Source: JAJZXY01 sp046706185 (GTDB taxonomy: Archaea > Thermoplasmatota > Thermoplasmata > Sysuiplasmatales > Sysuiplasmataceae). From it: a DNA stretch of 64,000 bases. The notes beneath the pieces were generated by a model. That model made no database searches, was not told the DNA's origin, and saw nothing but the letters and a program-made list of their open reading frames with translations. The translations under genes were made by a program, and so were the position numbers. Position 1 is the first letter of the stretch; each line of letters opens with the position of its first letter. The stretch lies in NCBI GenBank assembly GCA_046706185.1, contig JBJKPR010000056.1, positions 18,008-82,007 of the forward strand, given 5' to 3'. Below are positions 8,964-15,868 of the stretch, in pieces.

Positions 8964-9941
8964 CTACCCCTTTATTCCTGAAGAGAGAGCAATGCCCCTG
9001 ACAAAATACCGTTCAAACACGAGGTAAATGACGAAAGTGGGCAGAAGAGAAAGCATGGTCGCCATCATCATCTGCGTCCAGATGATCTGTGTGCCGTTGG
9101 CTCCTTTGAAAAGCGACAGTGCAACAGGGAGTGTCCACATGTTTGAGCTAGATGTATCCCACAAGGGCCAGAGAAAGTTGTTCCACGACCCTATGAATGT
9201 GAGTATTGCGCTCGCTGCAAAGGCGGGCCTGGCCAGCGGAGCCGAAATCTTTGCGAATATCTGGAACGGCCTGAGACCGTCGATCTTGGCCGCGTCCTCT
9301 ATTTCAGACGGTATTGTCTGAAAGTACTGCCTGAAAAGGAAGACGCTCACAGCGCTTGCAATCTGTGGCAGTATGAGGCTCTGGTAGGTGTTAACCCACG
9401 CTATGTCTACCATGAAGATGTATTCAGCTATAGTAATGACAGGGAATGGTATCATGAGAGTTGCAAGAACAACGTAGAAGAGTAATTCCCTTCCCCTGAA
9501 GTGCAGGCGTGCAAAGGCATACCCCGAAAGTGAACCAATTGTGACGCTCCCAGCAACGACTGCAAACGCGACGACCACGCTGTTGAAATACCAAAGCGGA
9601 AAGGACGATACACCGTAGTTCCACACAGTGTTGAACGTTGACATGAAATAGGCAATAGAGGTGCCTGAGACGGGGTCAAGATTTGTTGGAAATTCAGCGA
9701 ATGCGCTAAAACGGAAAGTCTTAAGAACCATCCAGTAAAAAGGGACAATGTATATCACGACAACAATGAGCATCAGAAGCTGAATGAGTAAGCCCCTTAT
9801 CCTTCCCATTCGGAATATTGCCGGAACACTCGCATCATCTTCGACTTCGCCGCGTGTGAACCTACGCAAAACAGAACCGGCATTTCTGGTTAAGCGACCT
9901 TCCTCGCCAACCGTGCTTGGGGTATCATCCACCGTTACCAC
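8964..9941 (-). CDS. Sugar ABC transporter permease (MalG/UgpE-type)
   Basis: The 325-residue integral membrane protein has about six helices and the EAA loop EIEDAAKIDGLRPFQIFAKISAPL (positions about 215-240) that docks on the ATPase. The hydrophobic N-terminal helix LLIQLLMLIVVVIYIVPFYWMVLKTF and C-terminal FERYFVRGIALSSGIKG are typical of the MalG/UgpE subfamily (CUT1). With the preceding permease it forms the membrane channel of the importer. The 93-nt gap before it contains no obvious second gene. Confidence 0.9.
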   Translation of the reverse strand: MVTVDDTPSTVGEEGRLTRNAGSVLRRFTRGEVEDDASVPAIFRMGRIRGLLIQLLMLIVVVIYIVPFYWMVLKTFRFSAFAEFPTNLDPVSGTSIAYFMSTFNTVWNYGVSSFPLWYFNSVVVAFAVVAGSVTIGSLSGYAFARLHFRGRELLFYVVLATLMIPFPVITIAEYIFMVDIAWVNTYQSLILPQIASAVSVFLFRQYFQTIPSEIEDAAKIDGLRPFQIFAKISAPLARPAFAASAILTFIGSWNNFLWPLWDTSSSNMWTLPVALSLFKGANGTQIIWTQMMMATMLSLLPTFVIYLVFERYFVRGIALSSGIKG

Positions 9942-10034
9942 TCCCTTGCCTGCATGTCTCCATGTCCCCGGACCGCTGCTTTCTTGGCGGCGGTGACAAG
10001 CGGGGCACCGCCCTTCCGACAGCTGACCTGCCTG

Positions 10035-10967
10035 TCACGTCCATGCAAGATCCCTCAGGAAGTTTCTCTGTGTAATTGTCAGGACCATGATAATAGCGAA
10101 AATTATAAACGATGCGCCCGCAGCGAGACCCTGCGCAGAACCCTGGTTGTTAAACGCGTAGTTGTAGATAAGCATTAGAGGAACCAGTGTAGCGTTGGCG
10201 GGTCCGCCCAGCGTCATGACATATACCTGATCAAAAAGCTGGATGCACCCTATGAGACCAAGGAGGACAACAAGCGTGGTGGTGAATTTGAGCAGGGGGA
10301 AATAGATATATCTGAACCTGTGCCAGCTCGACCGGACACCGTCCAGGCTTGCTGCCTCGAGTACTGAGTTGGGTATTGCCTGGATTCCGGCCATGTAGAA
10401 GAGCATGAAATAAGGGGCGGTGGAATAGATGTTGAGTGCCATGATTGCAGGAAATGCAAGTGTTGTATTGTAGAGGTAATTGAGATTGTGAGGAAGGCCA
10501 AGGTAGAGCAGTAACGTGTTTGCCAGGCCCGAAGGCGAGAATACCCAGATGAAAATGAGGGACATGGCCACTGGCGATGATATGGCAGGGAGGTACACAA
10601 GTGCCCTTCCTATCCTGGATGCAGGCAACCTGTTGTTGAACAACAGGGCGAGGAAGAACCCCAGGAAGGTCTGAGCTGTGACAACCACTGCAGTATAGTA
10701 GAAGACATTGGCGATGGAATAGAGGAAGAGGCCGTTGTTTATCACCCGCACGTAGTTGCTGAAACCAACAAAGTACACTGAATGGCCAAACGGGTCGTAA
10801 TGGAAAAGACTGATGTAAAAGGAGAAGAAAGCTGGAAAGAAGGTAAATACAATCAAAAAAGCAAAGAGTGGAGCAATGAACAGGTATCCTGCCCTGCTCT
10901 CAACTCTCTGGTTAAGGCTCTTATACTGTTTCTGGCGCATCAGGTCTGCGAACACGGTACATGCCAC
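10035..10967 (-). CDS. Sugar ABC transporter permease (MalF/UgpA-type)
   Basis: The 310-residue integral membrane protein has an N-terminal helix (YLFIAPLFAFLIVFTFFPAF) and the EAA loop VLEAASLDGVRSSWHRFRYIYFPLL, characteristic of the MalF/UgpA (CUT1) partner. The periplasmic insertion of E. coli MalF is absent, as usual for the compact form. The start is uncertain: the GTG at 10967 lies only 2 nt after an AGGAG motif, whereas ATG at 10940 lacks a ribosome site but also gives a sensible N-terminus. It follows the binding-protein gene by 45 nt. Confidence 0.9.
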   Translation of the reverse strand: MACTVFADLMRQKQYKSLNQRVESRAGYLFIAPLFAFLIVFTFFPAFFSFYISLFHYDPFGHSVYFVGFSNYVRVINNGLFLYSIANVFYYTAVVVTAQTFLGFFLALLFNNRLPASRIGRALVYLPAISSPVAMSLIFIWVFSPSGLANTLLLYLGLPHNLNYLYNTTLAFPAIMALNIYSTAPYFMLFYMAGIQAIPNSVLEAASLDGVRSSWHRFRYIYFPLLKFTTTLVVLLGLIGCIQLFDQVYVMTLGGPANATLVPLMLIYNYAFNNQGSAQGLAAGASFIIFAIIMVLTITQRNFLRDLAWT

Positions 10968-11012
10968 CGCTCCTCTGACTCAAGTCACTGGCTGCATTAC
11001 TCCATCCACGGT

Positions 11013-12329
11013 TCACAGAGATGATGAACCTGCCAGTGTGCTATTCGTCTCTGACAGTATCTGCTGATATGCCTGAACAGGCGTCGCCTTGCCCGCAAAC
11101 AAATTGGCGATTATCGTTTCGGCATTGCTCTCTGCTGCGGTGAAGTTTGTTGTATTATATGCCCAGCCATAGGTGTACGATGCCTGTGATGATCCGGCGT
11201 AGGCAAGTATGGGATGCGCTGCTGCGTACGAGCTGCTATCAAGTATGCTTGTCCTGGCAGGGAGCGCAAGACCAAGGCTCACCCATGACTGCTCTCCCGA
11301 GGGGCCGGTGAAGTACTCCAGGAACTGAAGGGCGATCCACTTCTGCAGACCGGTCAGTTTGCTGTTAAGTGCAAGGCCGACGTCGAAACCCATCGTGCCG
11401 TTCTGAACATCAGATGGCATGTGGAAGTAGCCAATTTCCGAGCTCCTGTTCTGGAACCACGAACCGTTCAGGGACAGCACCGGGACCGTCCAGCCGCCGC
11501 TGTAAATCATAGCTACCTTTCCTGTCGCAAAGTCGCCGCCGGCCCAGCCGGCAGAAAGGTTGGCAGACAGGGCAGCATACCCTTTGGTGTAGAGGCTGTA
11601 GTAGAACTTTATTGCCGAAAGCAGTCCTCCATTGTTTGAAGCTGCGCCAGTTCCATTCTGATTGATCCATTCAGCGCCTGCCTCATGCATCAGAGGAAGC
11701 ACCCTTGCAAATGATGTGTCAACTACCATCGGGTAATACCCACTCCCGCCGTTTGGAAGCACGCTCTGGTTTGCCTTAAGCTGCTGTAGGGTGGATTCCA
11801 TGGTAGTCCAGTTCCAGGCGGTCAGGTTGTTGGGGTAAGGGACATGCTCCTGGTTGAATATCGCCTTGTTGTAGTATACGAACAGGGGTCCCCAGTCCTT
11901 GGGGGCGGCGTAAACGCTACCCTTGTAGTAGAATGTATGAAGTATGGTCGGCACAAAGCCGGAAAGGTCATAGGAGGTGTTGGCAGTCAGATAGGGCGTC
12001 AGGTCCATTATGTATCCGTTCTTGGCATAAGCAGGCAGTGCATCGTTCTCCATATAGAATACCGCGGGTGCCGTGTTAGCTGTGAACTTGGTTGAAAGTG
12101 TCGAGTAGTAGTTGCCGGTGATTGGACTGAACTCAACAGTCACATTTGGATGTAATGCGTTGAATTGGTCCACCATTTTCTTGTCAAATGTGTACTCTGC
12201 GCCGCTCGAGACCCAGCCTGAAAAAACGATTGAAGGCTTCTTAGACTGAGTAAGGTACACCACAGTCGCTGCGCCTGCCACTACCACAACAATAACAATA
12301 GCAATAACTGCAATGGTCTTTCCCTTCAT
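11013..12329 (-). CDS. Extracellular sugar-binding protein of the ABC importer
   Basis: The 438-residue protein is a family-1 extracellular solute-binding protein. An N-terminal membrane anchor (residues about 4-26, very Val/Ile/Ala-rich, no lipobox Cys) tethers it outside the cell. The mature part shows the SBP pattern: SIVFSGWVSSGAEYTF, FNALHPNVTVEFSPI, APAVFYMENDALPAYAKNGYIMDLTPYL, AAPKDWGPLFVYYNKAIF, ATGKVAMIYSGGWTVP. It is rich in Asn-X-Ser/Thr sites, consistent with an S-layer-type glycosylated surface. As first gene of the operon it carries the promoter and operator. Ligand is probably an oligosaccharide, judging from the two downstream glucosidase-like enzymes. Confidence 0.92.
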   Translation of the reverse strand: MKGKTIAVIAIVIVVVVAGAATVVYLTQSKKPSIVFSGWVSSGAEYTFDKKMVDQFNALHPNVTVEFSPITGNYYSTLSTKFTANTAPAVFYMENDALPAYAKNGYIMDLTPYLTANTSYDLSGFVPTILHTFYYKGSVYAAPKDWGPLFVYYNKAIFNQEHVPYPNNLTAWNWTTMESTLQQLKANQSVLPNGGSGYYPMVVDTSFARVLPLMHEAGAEWINQNGTGAASNNGGLLSAIKFYYSLYTKGYAALSANLSAGWAGGDFATGKVAMIYSGGWTVPVLSLNGSWFQNRSSEIGYFHMPSDVQNGTMGFDVGLALNSKLTGLQKWIALQFLEYFTGPSGEQSWVSLGLALPARTSILDSSSYAAAHPILAYAGSSQASYTYGWAYNTTNFTAAESNAETIIANLFAGKATPVQAYQQILSETNSTLAGSSSL

Positions 12330-12346
12330 TTTCCTCTCCTCATAGT

Positions 12347-12366
12347 ATACTAACGCTGATTAGTAT
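12347..12366. promoter_or_regulatory. Palindromic operator, probably for the TrmB-like regulator
   Basis: Perfect inverted repeat ATACTAA-N6-TTAGTAT lying between the TATA box and the ATG of the binding-protein gene, covering the predicted transcript start. The half-sites TACT...AGTA resemble the TACT-N-AGTA core reported for TrmB operators. The position over the start site suggests repression by steric block. Ligand control is inferred. Confidence 0.55.
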
Positions 12367-12390
12367 ATCGCCCTCAAAACGCAATGTTTC

Positions 12391-12398
12391 TATAAATA
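12391..12398 (-). promoter_or_regulatory. TATA box of the sugar ABC/glycosidase operon
   Basis: On the minus strand the sequence reads CTATTTATAG. The element lies about 62-69 nt before the ATG, placing the transcript start near 12368, at the edge of the palindrome at 12347-12366. Confidence 0.55.
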
Positions 12399-12420
12399 GC
12401 TTCGCAAACGTCAGAGAAGC

Positions 12421-13600
12421 CGATCGCGTTATCGACAGTACACAGGCAGGAACAGTACGCAGGCAGTACACATGATCATATATGGGATCTGCATGCGACC
12501 CATGCGATCGCTGCCGTTGTGAGCGTACTACGGATCAGTTGAGGATCAGTTGCCCATTCGCCCTTGTTGTTCATGGATATTCAGGAGGGTATCACAGGCA
12601 GAGGACTTCTTGGCGTCTCCCTCTGTGTGCCTGTGACGTTCAATGGTATGCTTCAGCCAAATCCGTGACAAACGTTGCACAGTTTGCATTTTCGTTGCTC
12701 AACCAAGTCGATCAAAGGTCATGGCATAGTATTGCCTGAGAAATCAAGTCAGGCGTTGCGCAAGACTGTGTTCATTCGGACGCAACCATAATGCCATTGC
12801 AGTTTGTACGAAATTAGGTTCGGCCAACAAGGAATATGCGGGGCCGTTCTTACTGCCCATTATTTGACTTGTTACTGTAATGAGAATATCGCAATATAAA
12901 CAAACTGCACAATCCTGTCCTCATATGCAGGCAAGACCAGGAAACCTCAAGACAGTCATGGTTTGTATTGTGCTTACTGCAGTTGTGAGGAGATGCGGCT
13001 TAGCATCTTTTCTCAGTAAGGTCAGGCTTTCCCTGCAACAGTCTGGATTCCCTGTGGCTATCACTTTTCTTGCCAGAGACGCCATCTTTGTTGCTATGGG
13101 AAAGCTTCCTTCCTGCAGCGAGGGATTGCACCGCAGAAACCAAACGTCCAGTACTGCGTTATGATTACAGGGCAGCCTGCAAGGCTTTCTAGAAGCCGAC
13201 ACAGGCTGCTCAAATATCACATGCCTGTGCTCAGTTTGCGATCAATGCTGGCAATGTGCGGAGTCGGGGGCTGGAGCGGAGAATGAGTGCTGTACCAGGA
13301 AGATCAGGTCTCAGGCTTCTGTTTATCAGCATAAAGAGCAAAACTATCAGGAGATGAAAAGCCGGTAATTGCTCCCAGAGAGCGTGTTTGGGCGACACTT
13401 ACTGCCCTGAATGTGAAGGTCTGAGCAGGAGCTGATGCAAATGCTGCCGAAAAACGTAGTTCAGGGTGTGGAATAGAAGAAGCACGATTGGAGGACAGGC
13501 GCTGTCTCTGGTGCAGCAATGAAGACTGAAAGGAAGGAAATAGCCCAACATTTTGCATTGCAATAACCAGTCCTTGAGGCAGGCGGCAGTGGAACGGTGA
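12421..13600. other. Gene-poor region of about 1.2 kb with no recognisable gene
   Basis: No open frame here has convincing family sequence, promoter or codon bias; frames of 75-100 codons exist on both strands but are Cys/Ser/Arg-rich and look random. A small hairpin GCCTGA-N9-TCAGGC sits at 12734-12754. No tRNA cloverleaf, terminal inverted repeat or transposase motif was found. It may be a decayed gene or an undetected non-coding RNA locus. In a window otherwise packed with genes, its size is unusual. Confidence 0.5.
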
Positions 13601-13601
13601 G

Positions 13602-13609
13602 ACTATTAA
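13602..13609 (+). promoter_or_regulatory. TATA box of the thioesterase gene
   Basis: ACTATTAA centred about 34 nt before the GTG start at 13640; a start site near 13632 leaves a leader of about 8 nt. It supports the GTG start. Confidence 0.45.
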
Positions 13610-13639
13610 GGCGTAGAGTCAATACAGCAACCGATCGAT

Positions 13640-14134
13640 GTGAACAGGGCAAAGAAAGTCAGTGACAGCGCATCTCATATCGCGAGAGTGATGATGCCCA
13701 CAGACGCAAACATAGCGGGGAATGTGTTTGGAGGGACTATACTGAAAATGATTGATGAGGTGTCGGGTCTGGTGGCGGTGAGACACTGTAATTCCAATGT
13801 CGTGACAGCATCAATAGAGCACATGGATTTCCTGTGGCCGGTGCACATAGGCGATCTTCTGTCCATGGATGCAAAGATGACCTATGTCGGCAGGAGCTCG
13901 ATGGAAGTGATCGTGAGAGTGAATTCTGAGGATCTTTTTACTGGGGAAACTCATTATGCAGGCGATTCGACCGTAACGCTTGTGGCACTCGACAGGGATG
14001 GACATCCTACAGAGGTCCCGCGCCTGATTCTTGAAACGGAGGAAGATAGGAAGCTTGCAGCAGACGCCGAAGCCAGGAAGAAGATGCGTGAACAGAGGTC
14101 TGCGGACAGGAACAAGGGGATTGGATCGGTTTGA
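13640..14134 (+). CDS. Acyl-CoA thioesterase, hotdog fold (YciA/BACH-like)
   Basis: The 164-residue protein matches the acyl-CoA thioesterase group of hotdog proteins: MMPTDANIAGNVFGGTILKM followed by IDEVSGLVAVRHC (central helix with the conserved Asn, Gly-Gly and Asp), then VVTASIEHMDFLWPVHIGD and the strands of the second half. The family hydrolyses acyl-CoA to free acid and CoA and works as a hexamer in the cytoplasm. A charged C-terminal tail (residues about 135-164) is longer than usual. Initiation is at GTG 13640, overlapping an ATGTGA. The 445-residue unknown gene follows after 33 nt and may be cotranscribed. Confidence 0.88.
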   Translation: MNRAKKVSDSASHIARVMMPTDANIAGNVFGGTILKMIDEVSGLVAVRHCNSNVVTASIEHMDFLWPVHIGDLLSMDAKMTYVGRSSMEVIVRVNSEDLFTGETHYAGDSTVTLVALDRDGHPTEVPRLILETEEDRKLAADAEARKKMREQRSADRNKGIGSV

Positions 14135-14167
14135 ACGCAGAGACCTCTTGACGGACAGCACAATCAC

Positions 14168-15505
14168 ATGAATGACGACCTGTTTGACGAACGACGTTAC
14201 AATACTGACCTGCTGGCTGGAAACGAATTGTCCATCCGAAGGGCAGCTGATGGGTTCGCAGTATTTGGTTTCCGCAAGAACAGGGATCTGCTAACAGCAA
14301 TAGCGGCAACCAGGCTTAGCTATACCGGCGAGAGGAGTTTCTCCGCACTCAGGTGCGCTCACTCTTCAAGACATCTGTCCCCTTTTCTGGAAGGAAGACA
14401 CACATGGCTCCCGCTTCTGCACACTACGGCATTGTTCAGATTCTATGGCCGCAGGGAAGAGCAGGAATTCAGGGGAGGATCTTTGACTTCGTCACAGCTC
14501 AGCTTCGAATTGCTGGAGGCGTTCAGCAGAGGAGAATGGACTCGTGCCGCGGGAATTGCGAAGGAGATGGCGGTCAGGGGAGAAAACGAGAACCTGCTGA
14601 TTGCACTGAGATCAGAGGCCCTGAGGAGGCATTCATCGAGTTCCAATGCATACAACGTGTGGAATGCCGTGCGCTGTGTCGCCTCTGATGATCCGGATAT
14701 TCTTCCAGAGGCGGCTGTAACAGCAGTCACTGCGCTCTCAAACGAGGATCTCTCCGGCAGCTACTTTGCATCACGGAAGCTCATTTCAGATGAGCGCCTG
14801 GACACAGAAAGGCTCGTCGACGAAGACGGCGAACTCGATGAAAGAGAAGAAGGCAACCTGATTGGAGCGATAAGAAGCGGTTTCACAGAGCTGTCGATGC
14901 AGTTGATAGGGAGACAGCTGAAACACGGTGTTGCTTTGCTTCCACTGCTCAGGAGAGTGTCTGTAGAAGCATTGAGACAGTCCTTCAACAGCCAGAGAAA
15001 GGAACTGATCGACGGCCATATTGCATTCATCGGGTCAATATCGGAGGCAAACAGGAAAGCAGATATGGTTTCAAGCTTCACGCCGCATGAGCTTATCATA
15101 TTATGTCTGGAAACAACGGCACTTGCATGCGAGAGGCGGTTCAGGAGGAAGAAAGAGAAGGAAGTTAGCCTCGAGGAAGCGGTCAGTTTAATGGAAAAGG
15201 GGAGAGTTGCCGACATGCTTTCACACATAGAAGGTGCCAGGAACATGCAGGAGGCAGGAAAAGTGCTCAAGATGATAGCGCTTTCATCCCTGAGGTGCGA
15301 TCCTGAGGCGGTGAACGACAATCCACTCATCCACTGCACCGCATCCATCTACACTGGAACGGCAGAATCATCACTTTCAGACCTGAAAGCAGCGTTGCAG
15401 GACTGTGCAGACTTCATTGCGGTCAGCAGAAAAGGGAAGAAGAGCTGCGGTCAGACAATAATGCGCGTTCTAGAGAAGGAGAAAGGAGAGTCGGAGTATC
15501 GGTGA
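14168..15505 (+). CDS. Hypothetical protein, 445 aa, predominantly helical
   Basis: I do not recognise a family. The translation has no signal peptide or membrane helix. It is strongly charged and predicted to be largely alpha-helical, with repeat-like helical hairpins (for example LTSSQLSFELLEAFSRGEW, VSLEEAVSLMEKGRVADML) reminiscent of an alpha-solenoid scaffold, though no regular repeat length could be established. Two conserved-looking Cys and an acidic stretch DERLDTERLVDEDGELDERE (about residues 212-231) stand out. Good codon use and length show it is real. It follows the thioesterase gene in the same direction by 33 nt. A protein-protein interaction role is only a guess. Confidence 0.7.
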   Translation: MNDDLFDERRYNTDLLAGNELSIRRAADGFAVFGFRKNRDLLTAIAATRLSYTGERSFSALRCAHSSRHLSPFLEGRHTWLPLLHTTALFRFYGRREEQEFRGGSLTSSQLSFELLEAFSRGEWTRAAGIAKEMAVRGENENLLIALRSEALRRHSSSSNAYNVWNAVRCVASDDPDILPEAAVTAVTALSNEDLSGSYFASRKLISDERLDTERLVDEDGELDEREEGNLIGAIRSGFTELSMQLIGRQLKHGVALLPLLRRVSVEALRQSFNSQRKELIDGHIAFIGSISEANRKADMVSSFTPHELIILCLETTALACERRFRRKKEKEVSLEEAVSLMEKGRVADMLSHIEGARNMQEAGKVLKMIALSSLRCDPEAVNDNPLIHCTASIYTGTAESSLSDLKAALQDCADFIAVSRKGKKSCGQTIMRVLEKEKGESEYR

Positions 15506-15586
15506 AAGGATCGAAAAGGGAGTCTGACCTTGTCAGAAGGTGCAAACTTCGATCATGAGTTTGGAAAATGTCGGCAGATGTTTTCG

Positions 15587-15615
15587 ATCAGATCGGAGAT
15601 TCAAAAAGATCTGAT
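15587..15615. repeat. Inverted repeat upstream of the Lys/Ala micro-ORF
   Basis: ATCAGATC-N13-GATCTGAT, a perfect 8-bp inverted repeat 12 nt upstream of the TATA-like TTTTATTT. It could be an operator for the micro-ORF promoter or a 3' hairpin of the preceding gene's transcript. Confidence 0.4.
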
Positions 15616-15626
15616 TCATCGAAAGA

Positions 15627-15634
15627 TTTTATTT
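15627..15634 (+). promoter_or_regulatory. TATA box of the Lys/Ala micro-ORF
   Basis: TTTTATTT centred about 42 nt before the TTG codon. A start site near 15656 would leave a 16-nt leader containing GGAGTGAGG, a good ribosome-binding sequence. A second TATA-like GTATATAC at 15643-15650 would instead give a leaderless message. Confidence 0.45.
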
Positions 15635-15671
15635 GCATGAAAGTATATACCTACTTACGGAGTGAGGTTTT

Positions 15672-15737
15672 TTGCCGGCAAAGAAAAAAGCAAAAACAGC
15701 AAAAAAGGCAAAGAAAGCAGCAAAAAAGAAAAAGTAA
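15672..15737 (+). CDS. 21-residue Lys/Ala-rich basic peptide
   Basis: TTG-initiated frame of 21 codons containing only Lys, Ala, one Pro and one Thr after the start (begins MPAKKKAKTAKKAKK, ends KKKK, stop TAA). It has a promoter-like TATA, a strong GGAGTGAGG ribosome site 4-12 nt upstream, and an oligo-T terminator after it, so it looks like an independent gene. The composition equals histone-H1-like or DNA-condensing tails; such a peptide would bind nucleic acid. A competing frame starting GTG at 15662 runs to 15862 but changes from Lys-rich to random sequence after the point where the micro-ORF stops. No experimental family is known to me. Confidence 0.5.
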   Translation: MPAKKKAKTAKKAKKAAKKKK

Positions 15738-15796
15738 TGGAGCTTGACTGGCGCGGAAGTGCCGTCGGATCTATCTGTTTCAAATTCTATTCCTTT

Positions 15797-15815
15797 AATT
15801 TTTCTTCCTTTTTCA
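15797..15815 (+). terminator. Oligo-T terminator after the micro-ORF
   Basis: T-rich run TTAATTTTTCTTCCTTTTTC about 60 nt after the TAA. Pyrimidine tracts with runs of five T are the usual archaeal intrinsic terminators. Confidence 0.5.
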
Positions 15816-15868
15816 TAAAGTGGCGATGTGCACAAACAATATCTATCCGCCACCCATGGTAGAAGACG

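Noticed and set aside
12482..13558. Several 60-100-codon open frames on both strands in the gene-poor stretch
   Set aside because: Composition is Cys/Ser/Arg-rich, no family motif, no TATA at leaderless spacing and no overlap logic with neighbours.
15662..15862. Longer 66-codon frame beginning GTG over the Lys/Ala micro-ORF
   Set aside because: After the micro-ORF stop the frame becomes unlike coding sequence, whereas the micro-ORF has promoter, ribosome site and terminator at its edges.
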